DNA from: CAZUNB01 sp044227985
Lineage (GTDB): Bacteria; Patescibacteriota; Saccharimonadia; Saccharimonadales; JAGPDM01
DNA: 17,404 nt
Direction of reading: 5' to 3'
Assembly: GCA_044227985.1 (NCBI GenBank)
Contig: JBGAVT010000020.1
Coordinates: 1-17,404 of the forward strand
Below the pieces are notes generated by a model that saw only the letters and a list, made by a program, of their open reading frames with translations, ran no database searches and was not told the DNA's origin. Made by a program: the position numbers and the translations under genes. Below are positions 6,047 through 14,796 of the stretch, piece after piece; position 1 is the stretch's first letter, and each line of letters opens with the position of its first letter.

Positions 6047-6805
6047 ATGGCATATCGAATCGATCCGAGAGATCTATTAAAAACAGGTGCACATTTTGGT
6101 CACAACACGAGTCGGTGGAACCCAAAGATGGCTGAATACATATTTGATAAAAAAGATGGAGTTCACATCATTGACCTCGTCAAAACTGCTGAACTTCTAG
6201 AAGTCGCTCAGGCTGCAATTGAAAAGATTGCCTCAACTGGTAAGCAGGTTTTGTTTGTCAGTACTAAGCCACAGGCTCGTGCCATAATCGAAAAAGTTAC
6301 GACTGATACTAGCTCACCGTACGTTATCAACCGATGGCCAGGTGGCTTGATGACAAACTGGCAGACTATGAGTAAGCGCATTGCTTACATGAAAAATCTG
6401 CAAACAAAAATGGACTCAGGTGAGTTGGCTGCAAAGTATAACAAACTAGAAGTTCAACGCTACCAAGAAGAGATCGATGAAATGATGGTGCTTTACGGTG
6501 GTGTTGCCAATATGGACGGTGCTCCTTCAGCTGTTATTGTTGCTGATATCCAAGTCGATAATATCGCAGTTGCTGAAGCTCGCAAGCTCGGTATCCCAGT
6601 CTTTGCAATTGTTGATACAAACAGCAATCCAATAAATATAGATTATCCAATTCCTGCTAATGATGATGCTATTAAAGCTGTTAGTTTCATTATCGAAAAA
6701 CTAGCTGAAGCTATCGCCATTGGCCAAGGTAAAGTCAAAAAAGAAATGCCAAAAGCCGAAGCAAACGCAGAAGCCAAGGTTGAGACCGTGAAAGAGGAGA
6801 AATAG
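6047..6805 (+). CDS. rpsB: Ribosomal protein uS2
   Basis: Small-subunit protein located between head and body of the 30S. 252 residues with clear family signatures: LLKTGAHFGH near the N terminus, RWNPKM, FVSTKPQA, the RWPGGLMTNW segment and FAIVDTNSNP. A Lys/Ala/Glu-rich tail of ~25 residues follows. The start is the ATG at 6047, with GGAG 6 nt upstream (MAYRIDP). An in-frame GTG at 6020 is upstream of the ribosome binding site, lies in the leader stem and is rejected. First gene of the rpsB-tsf-frr run. Its TAG stop is followed immediately by the tsf ATG. Confidence 0.97.
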   Translation: MAYRIDPRDLLKTGAHFGHNTSRWNPKMAEYIFDKKDGVHIIDLVKTAELLEVAQAAIEKIASTGKQVLFVSTKPQARAIIEKVTTDTSSPYVINRWPGGLMTNWQTMSKRIAYMKNLQTKMDSGELAAKYNKLEVQRYQEEIDEMMVLYGGVANMDGAPSAVIVADIQVDNIAVAEARKLGIPVFAIVDTNSNPINIDYPIPANDDAIKAVSFIIEKLAEAIAIGQGKVKKEMPKAEANAEAKVETVKEEK

Positions 6806-7408
6806 ATGGCAGATATTTCGATTGATCAGATCAAGAAGTTAAAAAGCCAAACTGGTGTTGGCCTAACTGAAGCAAAAAAAGCGCTTCAAGAAGCTGATGG
6901 CAATTTCGACAAAGCATTAGAACAGATGCGCATTAAGGGCTTAGCTCGAGCCGACAAGAAAGCCGATCGCGAAGCTAGCGCCGGACTCGTAAAAAGCTAT
7001 GTCCATGGTGATAAAATCGGCGTTTTAGTTGCGTTGTATTGCGAAACAGATTTTGTAGCGAGAACAGATGATTTTGTTCAACTGGCGCATGATGTTTCAA
7101 TGCATATTGCTGCCAGTAATCCAAAGTACCTCGATGTCGCGAGTATTCCAGAAGCTGATGTTGCTAAAGAAAAAGAGTTAGCTCTAGCCGAAGTCAAAGA
7201 ACAGGGTAAACCAGCTGAGATGGCTGAGAAAATCGTTGAAGGTAAACTCAAGAAATGGTATGGCCAAGTTACGTTGATGGGGCAACCATTTATCAAGAAT
7301 CCTGATCAAACAATTGAAGTACTGGTTAAAGAGTCTGTCGCAAAACTAGGCGAAAATATACGTATTGGAAATTTTGCTCGAGTTGAACTTGGCGCAGACG
7401 AACAATAA
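6806..7408 (+). CDS. tsf: Elongation factor Ts
   Basis: Nucleotide exchange factor for EF-Tu. 200 residues, the short form (similar to the Thermus protein, shorter than E. coli's 283). An N-terminal UBA-like domain at about 5-45 contains TGVGLTEAKKAL. The EF-Tu-contacting TDFVAR motif is at 81-86, followed by a single core subdomain. GGAG inside the end of rpsB serves as ribosome binding site, and the start codon abuts the rpsB stop, so the two are translationally coupled. Followed by frr after 27 nt. The usual pyrH between tsf and frr is absent. Confidence 0.97.
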   Translation: MADISIDQIKKLKSQTGVGLTEAKKALQEADGNFDKALEQMRIKGLARADKKADREASAGLVKSYVHGDKIGVLVALYCETDFVARTDDFVQLAHDVSMHIAASNPKYLDVASIPEADVAKEKELALAEVKEQGKPAEMAEKIVEGKLKKWYGQVTLMGQPFIKNPDQTIEVLVKESVAKLGENIRIGNFARVELGADEQ

Positions 7409-7435
7409 AAGATAACAGGAGTACACAAAAGATTT

Positions 7436-7990
7436 ATGGATACGACAGCCGAAGCTAAAAAACGAATGCAACAATCATTTGATCATTTCGAAGAGGCACT
7501 AAAGCGAATTCGTACTGGTCGAGCTAGTGCTAGTGTTCTAGACGGTGTGATGGTAGAAGTTTATGGAGCTAAAACGCCACTTAACCACATTGCCAGTGTT
7601 ATAACTCTTGATGCGCAGACATTGCAAATTACACCATTTGATCCTTCAAATTTATCGAAGATCTCATCGTCAATAAGAGACAACAAAAGTCTTGGACTCA
7701 ACCCAGCTGATGATGGTAAGGTCGTACGGATCCCAATTCCACCGTTAACCGAAGAGCGCCGCAAAGAAATCGTCAAGCATGTTAACCAAAAGGCTGAAGA
7801 TGCTCGGGTTAGTCTGCGAAATATTCGCCATGATGTTTTAAAAAGTGAGCAAGCAACCGAAAAAGCAGGTGATATAAGCAAGGATGATCTTAAGGCTACG
7901 GAAAAAGATTTGAATAATCTAATAGACGAATTCCAGAAAAAAATCGAAAGTGCTGTTAAGTCAAAAGAAATTGAAGTCCTAACCGTTTAA
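7436..7990 (+). CDS. frr: Ribosome recycling factor
   Basis: Splits post-termination ribosomes together with EF-G. 184 residues, matching the usual 185. The N-terminal helix has the IRTGRAS motif (25-31), and the three-helix bundle carries PIPPLTEERRKEIVK. The ATG at 7436 fits the family length, but AGGAG (7417-7421) lies 14 nt upstream, an unusually long spacing, and there is no better in-frame ATG, GTG or TTG. Last translation gene of the run. rseP begins 9 nt after its stop. Confidence 0.97.
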   Translation: MDTTAEAKKRMQQSFDHFEEALKRIRTGRASASVLDGVMVEVYGAKTPLNHIASVITLDAQTLQITPFDPSNLSKISSSIRDNKSLGLNPADDGKVVRIPIPPLTEERRKEIVKHVNQKAEDARVSLRNIRHDVLKSEQATEKAGDISKDDLKATEKDLNNLIDEFQKKIESAVKSKEIEVLTV

Positions 7991-7999
7991 AGGGGTATT

Positions 8000-9112
8000 A
8001 TGTTATTTATTTTAGGAATCATACTGTTTATCACCCTCGTAGTTGTGCATGAGTATGGTCATTTCCTGGTTGCTAAGCGTAACGGAGTTGAAGTTGAAGA
8101 ATTTGGTATTGGTTTTCCGCCAAAGATTGCTGGAAAGAAACTCGGAAAAGGGATCTTTGAAAGCTATTACACAATCAACCTGCTGCCACTCGGTGGATTC
8201 GTTCGACTAAAGGGTGAAAATGATTCAGACAAACGTAAAGGTTCACTAGGTGCTGCGTCAACTTGGGCTAAAGTTAAAATTATGATGGCTGGTGTGGCGA
8301 TGAATTTTTTGGCTGCAATTGTATTTCTATCTTTAGCCTCAGCTGTTGGTTTTCCCGAGCTGCCGAAGCAGATTGTTCCTAACCAGTTCTACATCGCATC
8401 AGATACAAAAATCATCAAAGATGAGGTCAGAGTAGTCGGTGTCGAAGAAAATTCTCCTGCCAGTAAGATTGGCATAAAAGCCGGTGACTCTATTCGTGCC
8501 ATAGGCGGTAAACCGATAAACTCAACCGAGCAACTGATGGCTGCAACCAAGAAATTCAAAGGTGATGAAGTCGTTATTCGTTTCCAAAATGAAGATGATA
8601 AATTAATCGAGAAGCCAGTAAAACTACGTGAGTCAGAGAAAGACGGTCACTTGGGTGTAGCACCACGTGATTTAACTGTCAGACGATCGACTTGGTCTTC
8701 GCCAATCGTAGGTACTGGCTTAACATATCAACTCAGTAAATCATCCGTCATATTACTTGGACAAACGGTTGGCGACTTAGTTCAAGGTGATACGGAGAAG
8801 GCTACAGAGAATGTTGGTGGACCAGTTATTATTGGTGCCACGCTACTTCACCTTGAAACTTTTGGTGAGTTGTTTTTCATCATCGGGATCATCTCGCTTA
8901 CGCTAGCGATTATGAATGCGTTGCCGATCCCGGCACTTGATGGTGGGCGATTAGCGGTTATGTTGCTGTTTAAAGCTATTCAAAAGATTACTGGTAAAAA
9001 TTACCTAACCGAAAGAATAGAGAACGCGATTCATGGTACAGGGTTTGTTGCCTTAATGATTCTCGCAGTTTTGATTACCTATGTTGATATTGGGCGAGTT
9101 TCTGGCGGATAA
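8000..9112 (+). CDS. rseP: RseP/site-2-type intramembrane zinc metalloprotease
   Basis: Regulated intramembrane proteolysis enzyme of the M50 family, cleaving transmembrane anti-sigma factors or signal-peptide remnants. 370 residues: the first membrane helix carries HEYGH (17-21, zinc ligands H17 and H21, catalytic E18). A PDZ domain at about 143-212 (SPASKIGIKAGDSI) lies between membrane segments. The C-terminal helix has the third zinc ligand in NALPIPALDGG (Asp314). AAGGGG precedes the ATG. In many bacteria frr is separated from rseP by uppS, cdsA and dxr, which are missing here. Its substrate is unknown, and no sigma/anti-sigma pair is visible in the window. Confidence 0.95.
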   Translation: MLFILGIILFITLVVVHEYGHFLVAKRNGVEVEEFGIGFPPKIAGKKLGKGIFESYYTINLLPLGGFVRLKGENDSDKRKGSLGAASTWAKVKIMMAGVAMNFLAAIVFLSLASAVGFPELPKQIVPNQFYIASDTKIIKDEVRVVGVEENSPASKIGIKAGDSIRAIGGKPINSTEQLMAATKKFKGDEVVIRFQNEDDKLIEKPVKLRESEKDGHLGVAPRDLTVRRSTWSSPIVGTGLTYQLSKSSVILLGQTVGDLVQGDTEKATENVGGPVIIGATLLHLETFGELFFIIGIISLTLAIMNALPIPALDGGRLAVMLLFKAIQKITGKNYLTERIENAIHGTGFVALMILAVLITYVDIGRVSGG

Positions 9113-9118
9113 AGCCAT

Positions 9119-9847
9119 ATGGTAAACAACAACAGTAATGCCAATGTTCGAGAGCGCATCGCCGAGCTATTATTTACAGTTGGTTCTTTTGTTGGGTCTG
9201 TCGGACTAGGTAATTTCTTGCCTGCAGTCTTAGTGCTTGGACTGATTAGCCTCAATATTTTTAGTGATGATATTTTCAAGTCGCTCAGTGCAAATCTTGT
9301 TTTGCTAGCGGTGGCCAATGCCTTGAGTCTACTGTTTTTGGTTGGCATGAGTATGATGCAGAAGATCTCACTTAAAAAGTTATTTTCATTTAAACTGCCT
9401 GGAAAAAAAGTTATTTGGGTTTTGCCAGCTGCACTTGCTTACGTACTATTTTTAGTCAGTGTCATGGTGCTTCTGAAGGCGTTGTTTCCATCTGCTGATT
9501 TAGAGCAAGCCCAGAAGATTCCATTTATTGGCGCTAAAGGAACAACACAAATAATTATTTCGTTTATCGCCTTGGTAGTAGTAGCGCCGATAGCCGAGGA
9601 GCTATTGTACAGAGGCTATCTTTTGAGCCGCTTACGAAAGACTTTTCCTTACGGTGTCTCGATTTTTTTAACAAGTTCGGTTTTTGCGCTTGCACATGGC
9701 CAGCTTAATGTCGGAATTGATACTTTTATCTTGAGTCTTGCCCTATGTCTTCTAGTTTATAAAACTGAGTCAATTGTGCCATCAATCATACTTCATGCTT
9801 GTAAGAATGGCTTAGCATTTTTGCTACTATTTGTTTTTAAAGTATAG
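9119..9847 (+). CDS. CPBP-family intramembrane metalloprotease (CAAX protease/Abi type)
   Basis: Polytopic membrane protein of 242 residues with about six to eight hydrophobic segments. It has the three conserved glutamate-type motifs of the CPBP family: EELLYR (E160, E161, R165), FALAHG (H193) and HACKN (H226, N230). Bacterial members process membrane peptides or act in bacteriocin self-immunity. The role here cannot be decided. It starts 7 nt after rseP with only a weak ribosome binding site, so coupling to rseP is likely. No hairpin terminator is visible before the mreB promoter. Confidence 0.88.
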   Translation: MVNNNSNANVRERIAELLFTVGSFVGSVGLGNFLPAVLVLGLISLNIFSDDIFKSLSANLVLLAVANALSLLFLVGMSMMQKISLKKLFSFKLPGKKVIWVLPAALAYVLFLVSVMVLLKALFPSADLEQAQKIPFIGAKGTTQIIISFIALVVVAPIAEELLYRGYLLSRLRKTFPYGVSIFLTSSVFALAHGQLNVGIDTFILSLALCLLVYKTESIVPSIILHACKNGLAFLLLFVFKV

Positions 9848-9885
9848 GATTTTTTTAATAAACTAAAAATACAACATGCTAACGT

Positions 9886-9914
9886 TTGGCAAGCTCGATG
9901 TTTCACCGTAGACT
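9886..9914 (+). promoter_or_regulatory. mreB operon promoter (leaderless start)
   Basis: -35 TTGGCA (9886-9891), 17-bp spacer, -10 TAGACT (9909-9914). The mreB ATG is at 9921, so transcription should start at or next to the start codon. No Shine-Dalgarno is present, in keeping with a leaderless mRNA. Confidence 0.65.
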
Positions 9915-9920
9915 AGTAAT

Positions 9921-10982
9921 ATGGCAAAAAATACTTGGTTAAAAAAGCTAAATCGCAAACTTTGGCATGACATTGGTATCGACTTAGGCACTGCTAATAC
10001 ACTTATTTATATCCGTGGTATTGGTGAAGTAATAAATGAGCCATCTGTTGTGGCACTGAACAAAAAAACCAAACAAGTAATTGCTATTGGTGAGAAAGCA
10101 AAAAAGATGATTGGTCGAGCACCGAAAGGGATAATTGTCTCGCGGCCGCTGGTTGATGGTGTTGTCAGTGATTATGAAGTGACCGAACAGATGTTGAAAT
10201 ATTTTTTAGAAAAAGTGCATGAAAAACACCGAGTATTATTGGCTCGACCACGAGTCGTTATCGGTTTGCCTAGTGGAGTAACTGAAGTCGAAAAACGTGC
10301 TGTGGAGCAAGCAGCAGCGAGCGCTGGAGCACGAAAGACGTATTTGATAGAAGAGCCAGTAGCTGCAGCTATCGGCTGTCGCATGCCGGTCAAGGACAGT
10401 ACAGGCAGTATGCTTGTTGATATTGGTGGAGGCTCAACCGAAGTTGCGGTTATATCTATGGGCGGAATTGTCGTTAGTCGTAGTTTAAGAATCGCAGGAG
10501 ATGAATTAACAGAAAGTGTTCAACAGTACCTGCGAGATGAATTTAATCTCCAAGTTGGAGAGACAACAGCCGAGATGGTAAAAACTGAAATAGGCAGCCT
10601 TGCACCGCCACCAAAAAATCCCAAAAGCATGGCTATCAGAGGTAGAAATTTAATTACTGGACTACCACAAGAAATCCAAGTTAGCGCCGACATGATTCGA
10701 AAGCCCTTGATCAAAACAGCTGAACCATTAATTAGTGCAATTAAATTAACACTTGAAGAAGCCCCACCGGAGCTATCTGCTGATATTGCCAAAAGCGGTA
10801 TTGTTCTTGCTGGTGGTAGCGCTAAATTAAGAGGTTTGCGTGAAGCAGTCGCTCATGAGACTAATGTAAAAGTAACGGTTTCCGAAAATGCCTTGAATGC
10901 CGTCGTGACTGGCTGTGGACTAGTGCTTGATGATCTTGATAGTTTGCGTGAAGTTTTGGTTACCCATGAGGAGATTGGATAG
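9921..10982 (+). CDS. mreB: Rod-shape-determining actin homologue MreB
   Basis: Actin-like ATPase that forms membrane-associated filaments guiding side-wall peptidoglycan synthesis. 353 residues, normal length. Nucleotide-binding signatures: phosphate 1 IGIDLGTANTLIY (18-30), phosphate 2 VDIGGGSTEVAVIS and the adenosine motif VLAGGSAKLRGL. The N terminus MAKNTWLKKL is basic and hydrophobic, as in membrane-binding MreBs. First gene of mreB-mreC-mreD-mrdA, with mreC following after 6 nt. Confidence 0.97.
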   Translation: MAKNTWLKKLNRKLWHDIGIDLGTANTLIYIRGIGEVINEPSVVALNKKTKQVIAIGEKAKKMIGRAPKGIIVSRPLVDGVVSDYEVTEQMLKYFLEKVHEKHRVLLARPRVVIGLPSGVTEVEKRAVEQAAASAGARKTYLIEEPVAAAIGCRMPVKDSTGSMLVDIGGGSTEVAVISMGGIVVSRSLRIAGDELTESVQQYLRDEFNLQVGETTAEMVKTEIGSLAPPPKNPKSMAIRGRNLITGLPQEIQVSADMIRKPLIKTAEPLISAIKLTLEEAPPELSADIAKSGIVLAGGSAKLRGLREAVAHETNVKVTVSENALNAVVTGCGLVLDDLDSLREVLVTHEEIG

Positions 10983-10988
10983 CCTATC

Positions 10989-11738
10989 GTGAAGGATTCC
11001 TCATGGACAACACGAATAATTGCCGCAATTGTTTTAGTTCTACTAATATCTTTAGGATTTTTTAATCCTGTCCAAGAACAGCTATTACGCCTACAAATAC
11101 CGATACAAAATGTATTTAATGGCTTTGGCCTTTGGATTGGCTCCCAGCCTCTAATCGGACATAATTTGGAGTCAAATGACTCGCAGGTAAATGCTAAATC
11201 AAAAACGAAAATTGCAGAATTAAATTCAGAGAATAAATTATTACGTGCTGAATTAAAGTCTAGGGGTAGTGATGATAAAATCGTAGCGAGCGGAGACGTT
11301 ATTGGTCGAAGTGCCACAACTTTGAAGCGTGAAATTATGATTAGTATCGGCGGAGATGATGGAGTCCGACAAGGAGATGTTGTCACCTCTCAAGGCTTTC
11401 TGATTGGTAGAGTTATAAAATTACAACCAGGTTTTAGTACTGTCCAGTTAGTAAGTGATCAATCATTTCGATTGCCAGTCAGTATTGGGTCTACTGCTCG
11501 TAGTGGCCTTCTAAAGGGCGATATCGCTAGTGCTATGGTAGTACAGATCCCAACTACAGATAAGCTCGAAAAGGGTGAGCCGGTCTTCACGAACGATATC
11601 GGTAATTTTGTTCCAGCTAATCTTCCAATCGGTAGAGTAGGATCTTTTACACAAGTCGATAGTAACGTATTTTATGAAGCTAGACTGGAGCTTGGTGTTG
11701 ATGCGGCGCAGATTCAACAGGTTACGGTTATTCGATGA
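10989..11738 (+). CDS. mreC: Rod-shape-determining protein MreC
   Basis: Bitopic envelope protein linking MreB to the peptidoglycan elongation machinery and activating PBP2. 249 residues: N-terminal membrane helix (about 8-25), coiled coil (about 65-91, AELNSENKLLRAELKSR), then the beta-rich domain with GDVIGRSAT, DGVRQGDVV and GFLIGRV. Starts with GTG at 10989. A GAGGAG inside the end of mreB serves as ribosome binding site at a somewhat long distance. Its TGA stop overlaps the mreD ATG (ATGA, 11735-11738). Use of TGA as stop here supports the standard code. Confidence 0.93.
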   Translation: MKDSSWTTRIIAAIVLVLLISLGFFNPVQEQLLRLQIPIQNVFNGFGLWIGSQPLIGHNLESNDSQVNAKSKTKIAELNSENKLLRAELKSRGSDDKIVASGDVIGRSATTLKREIMISIGGDDGVRQGDVVTSQGFLIGRVIKLQPGFSTVQLVSDQSFRLPVSIGSTARSGLLKGDIASAMVVQIPTTDKLEKGEPVFTNDIGNFVPANLPIGRVGSFTQVDSNVFYEARLELGVDAAQIQQVTVIR

Positions 11739-12190
11739 CAAAAACGATTATTACGCTTCTATTCAGCATGCTATTTACATTGTTGATTGCTAACCAAATT
11801 CCGCTACTCGGTGTTTTATTGAATCCATTGGTTATTATTTTTGTCTTTGTTTGCTGGAACATTACCCCAAAGGAAGCTTGGTGGTTGGCGCTTGGCTTTG
11901 GGGTGGCCTACGATATCATGACTATTGGTAATGCTCCAATTATGAGCCTCAGTTTAGTGATTAGCACCGGAATCATTTTCTTTATAAGGGCAAAGTTTGG
12001 ACAACAATATCGACGCTGGATGTACGTAGCAATGTTGCTTTGTAGTACTGTATTTCTAATAATTCAATTGCTCAGTGTTGGTGTAGGTATTGATTCGATA
12101 GTTTTATTTATTCTCTTATTTAGCGCCGCTTTGCAATCTTCGATTGCGGCGGCCATAGCTTCATTCTACACACCTAAGAAGGCGGCTTAG
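11735..12190 (+). CDS. mreD: Probable rod-shape-determining membrane protein MreD
   Basis: 151 residues, almost entirely hydrophobic, with about five membrane helices, which fits the size and topology of MreD. Sequence motifs are weak in this family, so the call rests on size, topology and the position between mreC and the PBP2 gene. Translationally coupled to mreC through a 4-nt overlap. mrdA begins 2 nt after its TAG stop. Confidence 0.85.
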   Translation: MTKTIITLLFSMLFTLLIANQIPLLGVLLNPLVIIFVFVCWNITPKEAWWLALGFGVAYDIMTIGNAPIMSLSLVISTGIIFFIRAKFGQQYRRWMYVAMLLCSTVFLIIQLLSVGVGIDSIVLFILLFSAALQSSIAAAIASFYTPKKAA

Positions 12191-12192
12191 CT

Positions 12193-14097
12193 ATGGGTAG
12201 TCCATTTGATATCGACCAAGAAGACTATGGCTTGATTGATCGTAGTGATCAAGAAAATGCAGAGGAATGGGCGGTTAGCCTTATGCCTGGTTGGCTTAGT
12301 CGCATCAGACTCGATTTACCACGCAGCCGACGAGCACTTGGTGTTTTACTGATAAGTTTCGGTGCAATTTTTACATTATTTGCAATTCAGCTTTTTCGTG
12401 TCCAGATTGTTGATGGTGCCCGCTACCAGAGTTTAGCTGCAGGAAATAGGATTAGAGAAACGACTTTGTACGCTGAGCGAGGTAAGATACTTGATCGAAA
12501 CGGCAAGGTTTTAGCAGAGAATACAGCTAGTTATCAGCTAGTAGCGCATCCGTATCTACTCAGTAAAGATCCTGAAGTTCGAGAAAACAACTTCCAAACT
12601 GTTAGTGATGTTATCGGTGATTCAGTCGAAGAGATTAAGCAAAGAATAAAGGATCATGGCACCGATTCAGTTTCACCAATAATTATCGAAGAAAAGGTGT
12701 CACATCAAAATGCGTTGAGGCTTGAGACGATGCTGAGTGAAGTTCCGGCATTCTCACTTGAATTGGTCCCGATCCGTTTGTATAAAAGAGATTTAGCTCT
12801 AGGACCATTGCTTGGCTATGTTAATCGTGTTGGTGAGAGTGATTTAAAAAGTCGCGATGATGTCGATTTAACTGATTTTGTTGGCCGTGAGGGTGTAGAG
12901 AAATCATTTGATAAGCAACTGCGTGGGCATAATGGTAAACGACGCGTTGAAGTAGATGCTAACGGTCACCCAACCAGAACTCTCGCCAAGGAGCAGTCAA
13001 TAAGTGGCAAAGACCTGCATTTAACTATTGATATTGATATTCAAAAAGCGCTAACCGATACGCTTCAACAGCAAATTCAAGCAGCCGGTGTTAGCAAGGG
13101 TAGCTCAGTGGCGGTTGATCCAAAAACGGGCGAAGTGCTGGCAATGGTAAGTTTGCCGAGCTATGACAACAATCAGTTCAGCGGCGGTATCGAGTCGGAA
13201 AATTACTCTCGATTACTTAATAATCCCGACAAGCCACTTCTTAATCGCGCTATTAGTGGTGGCTATCCGGTTGGCTCGGTGATTAAGCCACTTCTCGCCA
13301 GTGCTGCCTTGCAAGAAAACGTTGTAAATAAGAGTACGATCATCAATGACACTGGCTCGATCACTCTGGTTAACCCGAGAAACAGCGCTGATTCGATAAA
13401 GTTTGATGGCTATAAGGGTATTGCACTCGGTCCAGTTAATGTCGTTTCAGCCATTGCTAAAAGTTCCAACATTTATTTCTACACAGTCGGCGGTGGTTTT
13501 GGTAGCATCAAGGGTCTTGGCGGCAATCGTATGGGTGATTATTATCAACAGTTCGGGTTAGGCAGCAAAACTGGTATTGATTTGCCTAGCGAGATTGACG
13601 GAGTAGTGGCAGATCCTGACTGGAAGAAGCAGGTACTTGGTAAAGAATGGTTCACCGGTGATTCGTATAACATATCGATCGGGCAAGGCGATATGCAGGT
13701 TACACCACTACAGATGGCTATGGCTCAGTCAGCAATCATTAATGATGGAAAGGTACTTAAGCCACAGCTGAAGCTTGGCTCTAAGCCACAAACCAGTTCT
13801 CAGGTGAAGGTCGATAATAGTAACTTCCTGATTGTCCAAGAGGGTATGAGACAGGCTGTTCTCGGCGGAACGGTCGGAAATATCGCATTTGGTGGCTTAC
13901 CACCAGTAGCTGGTAAAACAGGTACAGCCGAGACGGTCACGAGAGCTAATGGAGGTAGTCCGCACATCTGGGAAGGTGTATATGCACCAATAGACAATCC
14001 AAAGATACTGATTGCATCGATGATTGAAAACGGTGGTAAAAGTAGCTTTTATCTATCTCCAGTCGCAGCTAGCGGCTTCCGTGCATATTTCAAGTAA
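12193..14097 (+). CDS. mrdA: Penicillin-binding protein 2 (peptidoglycan transpeptidase)
   Basis: Monofunctional class B PBP that cross-links peptidoglycan during elongation. 634 residues: cytoplasmic tail, membrane helix at about 48-70, dimerisation/pedestal domain with RGKILDRNGKVLAEN (96-110), then the transpeptidase domain with the active-site SxxK (S362-V-I-K365), SxN (S424-S-N426) and KTG (575-577). All catalytic motifs are intact. Located directly after mreD, as in elongasome operons. RodA, the usual glycosyltransferase partner, is not encoded in the window. The following gene is greA with its own promoter. Confidence 0.95.
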   Translation: MGSPFDIDQEDYGLIDRSDQENAEEWAVSLMPGWLSRIRLDLPRSRRALGVLLISFGAIFTLFAIQLFRVQIVDGARYQSLAAGNRIRETTLYAERGKILDRNGKVLAENTASYQLVAHPYLLSKDPEVRENNFQTVSDVIGDSVEEIKQRIKDHGTDSVSPIIIEEKVSHQNALRLETMLSEVPAFSLELVPIRLYKRDLALGPLLGYVNRVGESDLKSRDDVDLTDFVGREGVEKSFDKQLRGHNGKRRVEVDANGHPTRTLAKEQSISGKDLHLTIDIDIQKALTDTLQQQIQAAGVSKGSSVAVDPKTGEVLAMVSLPSYDNNQFSGGIESENYSRLLNNPDKPLLNRAISGGYPVGSVIKPLLASAALQENVVNKSTIINDTGSITLVNPRNSADSIKFDGYKGIALGPVNVVSAIAKSSNIYFYTVGGGFGSIKGLGGNRMGDYYQQFGLGSKTGIDLPSEIDGVVADPDWKKQVLGKEWFTGDSYNISIGQGDMQVTPLQMAMAQSAIINDGKVLKPQLKLGSKPQTSSQVKVDNSNFLIVQEGMRQAVLGGTVGNIAFGGLPPVAGKTGTAETVTRANGGSPHIWEGVYAPIDNPKILIASMIENGGKSSFYLSPVAASGFRAYFK

Positions 14098-14108
14098 TAA
14101 AACCGAGG

Positions 14109-14137
14109 TTGCACGAAGTTCTTGAGCTTGTTAGAAT
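14109..14137 (+). promoter_or_regulatory. greA promoter
   Basis: -35 TTGCAC (14109-14114), 17-bp spacer, -10 TAGAAT (14132-14137), followed by a ~35-nt leader with GAGGA before the greA ATG. Confidence 0.65.
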
Positions 14138-14178
14138 GGTCACGCTGACCAAAAATATACAGCAGATTTGAGGAAAAA

Positions 14179-14634
14179 ATGGTTAAAGAATTTAGAATTA
14201 CAAAACAGGGTAAAAAAGCGCTTGAAGACGAGCGAGACGAACTGCATTCACAGCGTAGCGGTATTGCTGAACGTCTGGCAAGTGCTCGAAGCCAAGGTGA
14301 CTTGAGCGAGAATGCTGAATTTGATTCAGCCAAGAACGATCAGCAGGTGCTTGAGAAGCGTGTAACTGAGATTGAAAATATCTTAAAAAACCATGAGATT
14401 ATTGAAGAGAAGAAATCAGATGTTGTTTCACTTGGTAGTAGAGTCGGTGTTCAGGTTAATGGCAAGGATTATGAATATCAAGTAGTCGGAAAAGTTGAAG
14501 CTAACCCGAGCGAACGTCGAATATCTGACGAATCACCTATTGGCTCAAGTCTACTCAATCACAAGGTGGGTGATGAAGTCACTGTTGAACTCGAAGCAGG
14601 CACAAAATCATACAAAATCACTTCGATTAAATAG
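14179..14634 (+). CDS. greA: Transcription elongation factor GreA
   Basis: Rescues backtracked RNA polymerase by stimulating transcript cleavage. 151 residues (family about 158): N-terminal antiparallel coiled coil with the acidic tip region GDLSENAEFDSAKNDQ (41-56), then the FKBP-like C-terminal domain with ISDESPIGSSLLNHKVGDEV. The acidic tip residues Asp42 and Glu45 needed for cleavage are present, so it is a working Gre factor and not an anti-cleavage homologue. It has its own promoter and a good ribosome binding site. Confidence 0.96.
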   Translation: MVKEFRITKQGKKALEDERDELHSQRSGIAERLASARSQGDLSENAEFDSAKNDQQVLEKRVTEIENILKNHEIIEEKKSDVVSLGSRVGVQVNGKDYEYQVVGKVEANPSERRISDESPIGSSLLNHKVGDEVTVELEAGTKSYKITSIK

Positions 14635-14739
14635 TAATCTGGCCCGAGGAATCTTTATCAGTCTAGTCGCTATGTCTGTCTAGTATGATTTATCCTTTCA
14701 TAGCTGAAAGTAAGGCTCAGGAAACAGAAAAGAGTTTGT

Positions 14740-14767
14740 TTAACACTACTAGTAACTCTGGTATAGT
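14740..14767 (+). promoter_or_regulatory. lysS promoter
   Basis: -35-like TTAACA (14740-14745), 16-bp spacer, -10 TATAGT (14762-14767), about 29 nt before the lysS ATG, with AAGGGA as ribosome binding site. The rest of the 162-nt gap after greA shows nothing recognisable. Confidence 0.55.
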
Positions 14768-14796
14768 TAATAGTTGAAATTAAGGGATCTTTATCT

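Noticed and set aside
9079..9348. Minus-strand frames across 5000-17000, such as this 89-codon one
   Set aside because: They are antisense shadows of clearly assigned genes and show no family features.
11736..11738. UGA recoding as in Gracilibacteria/SR1
   Set aside because: TGA ends mreC at exactly the expected place (ATGA overlap with mreD) and ends the aldehyde dehydrogenase at its normal C terminus.
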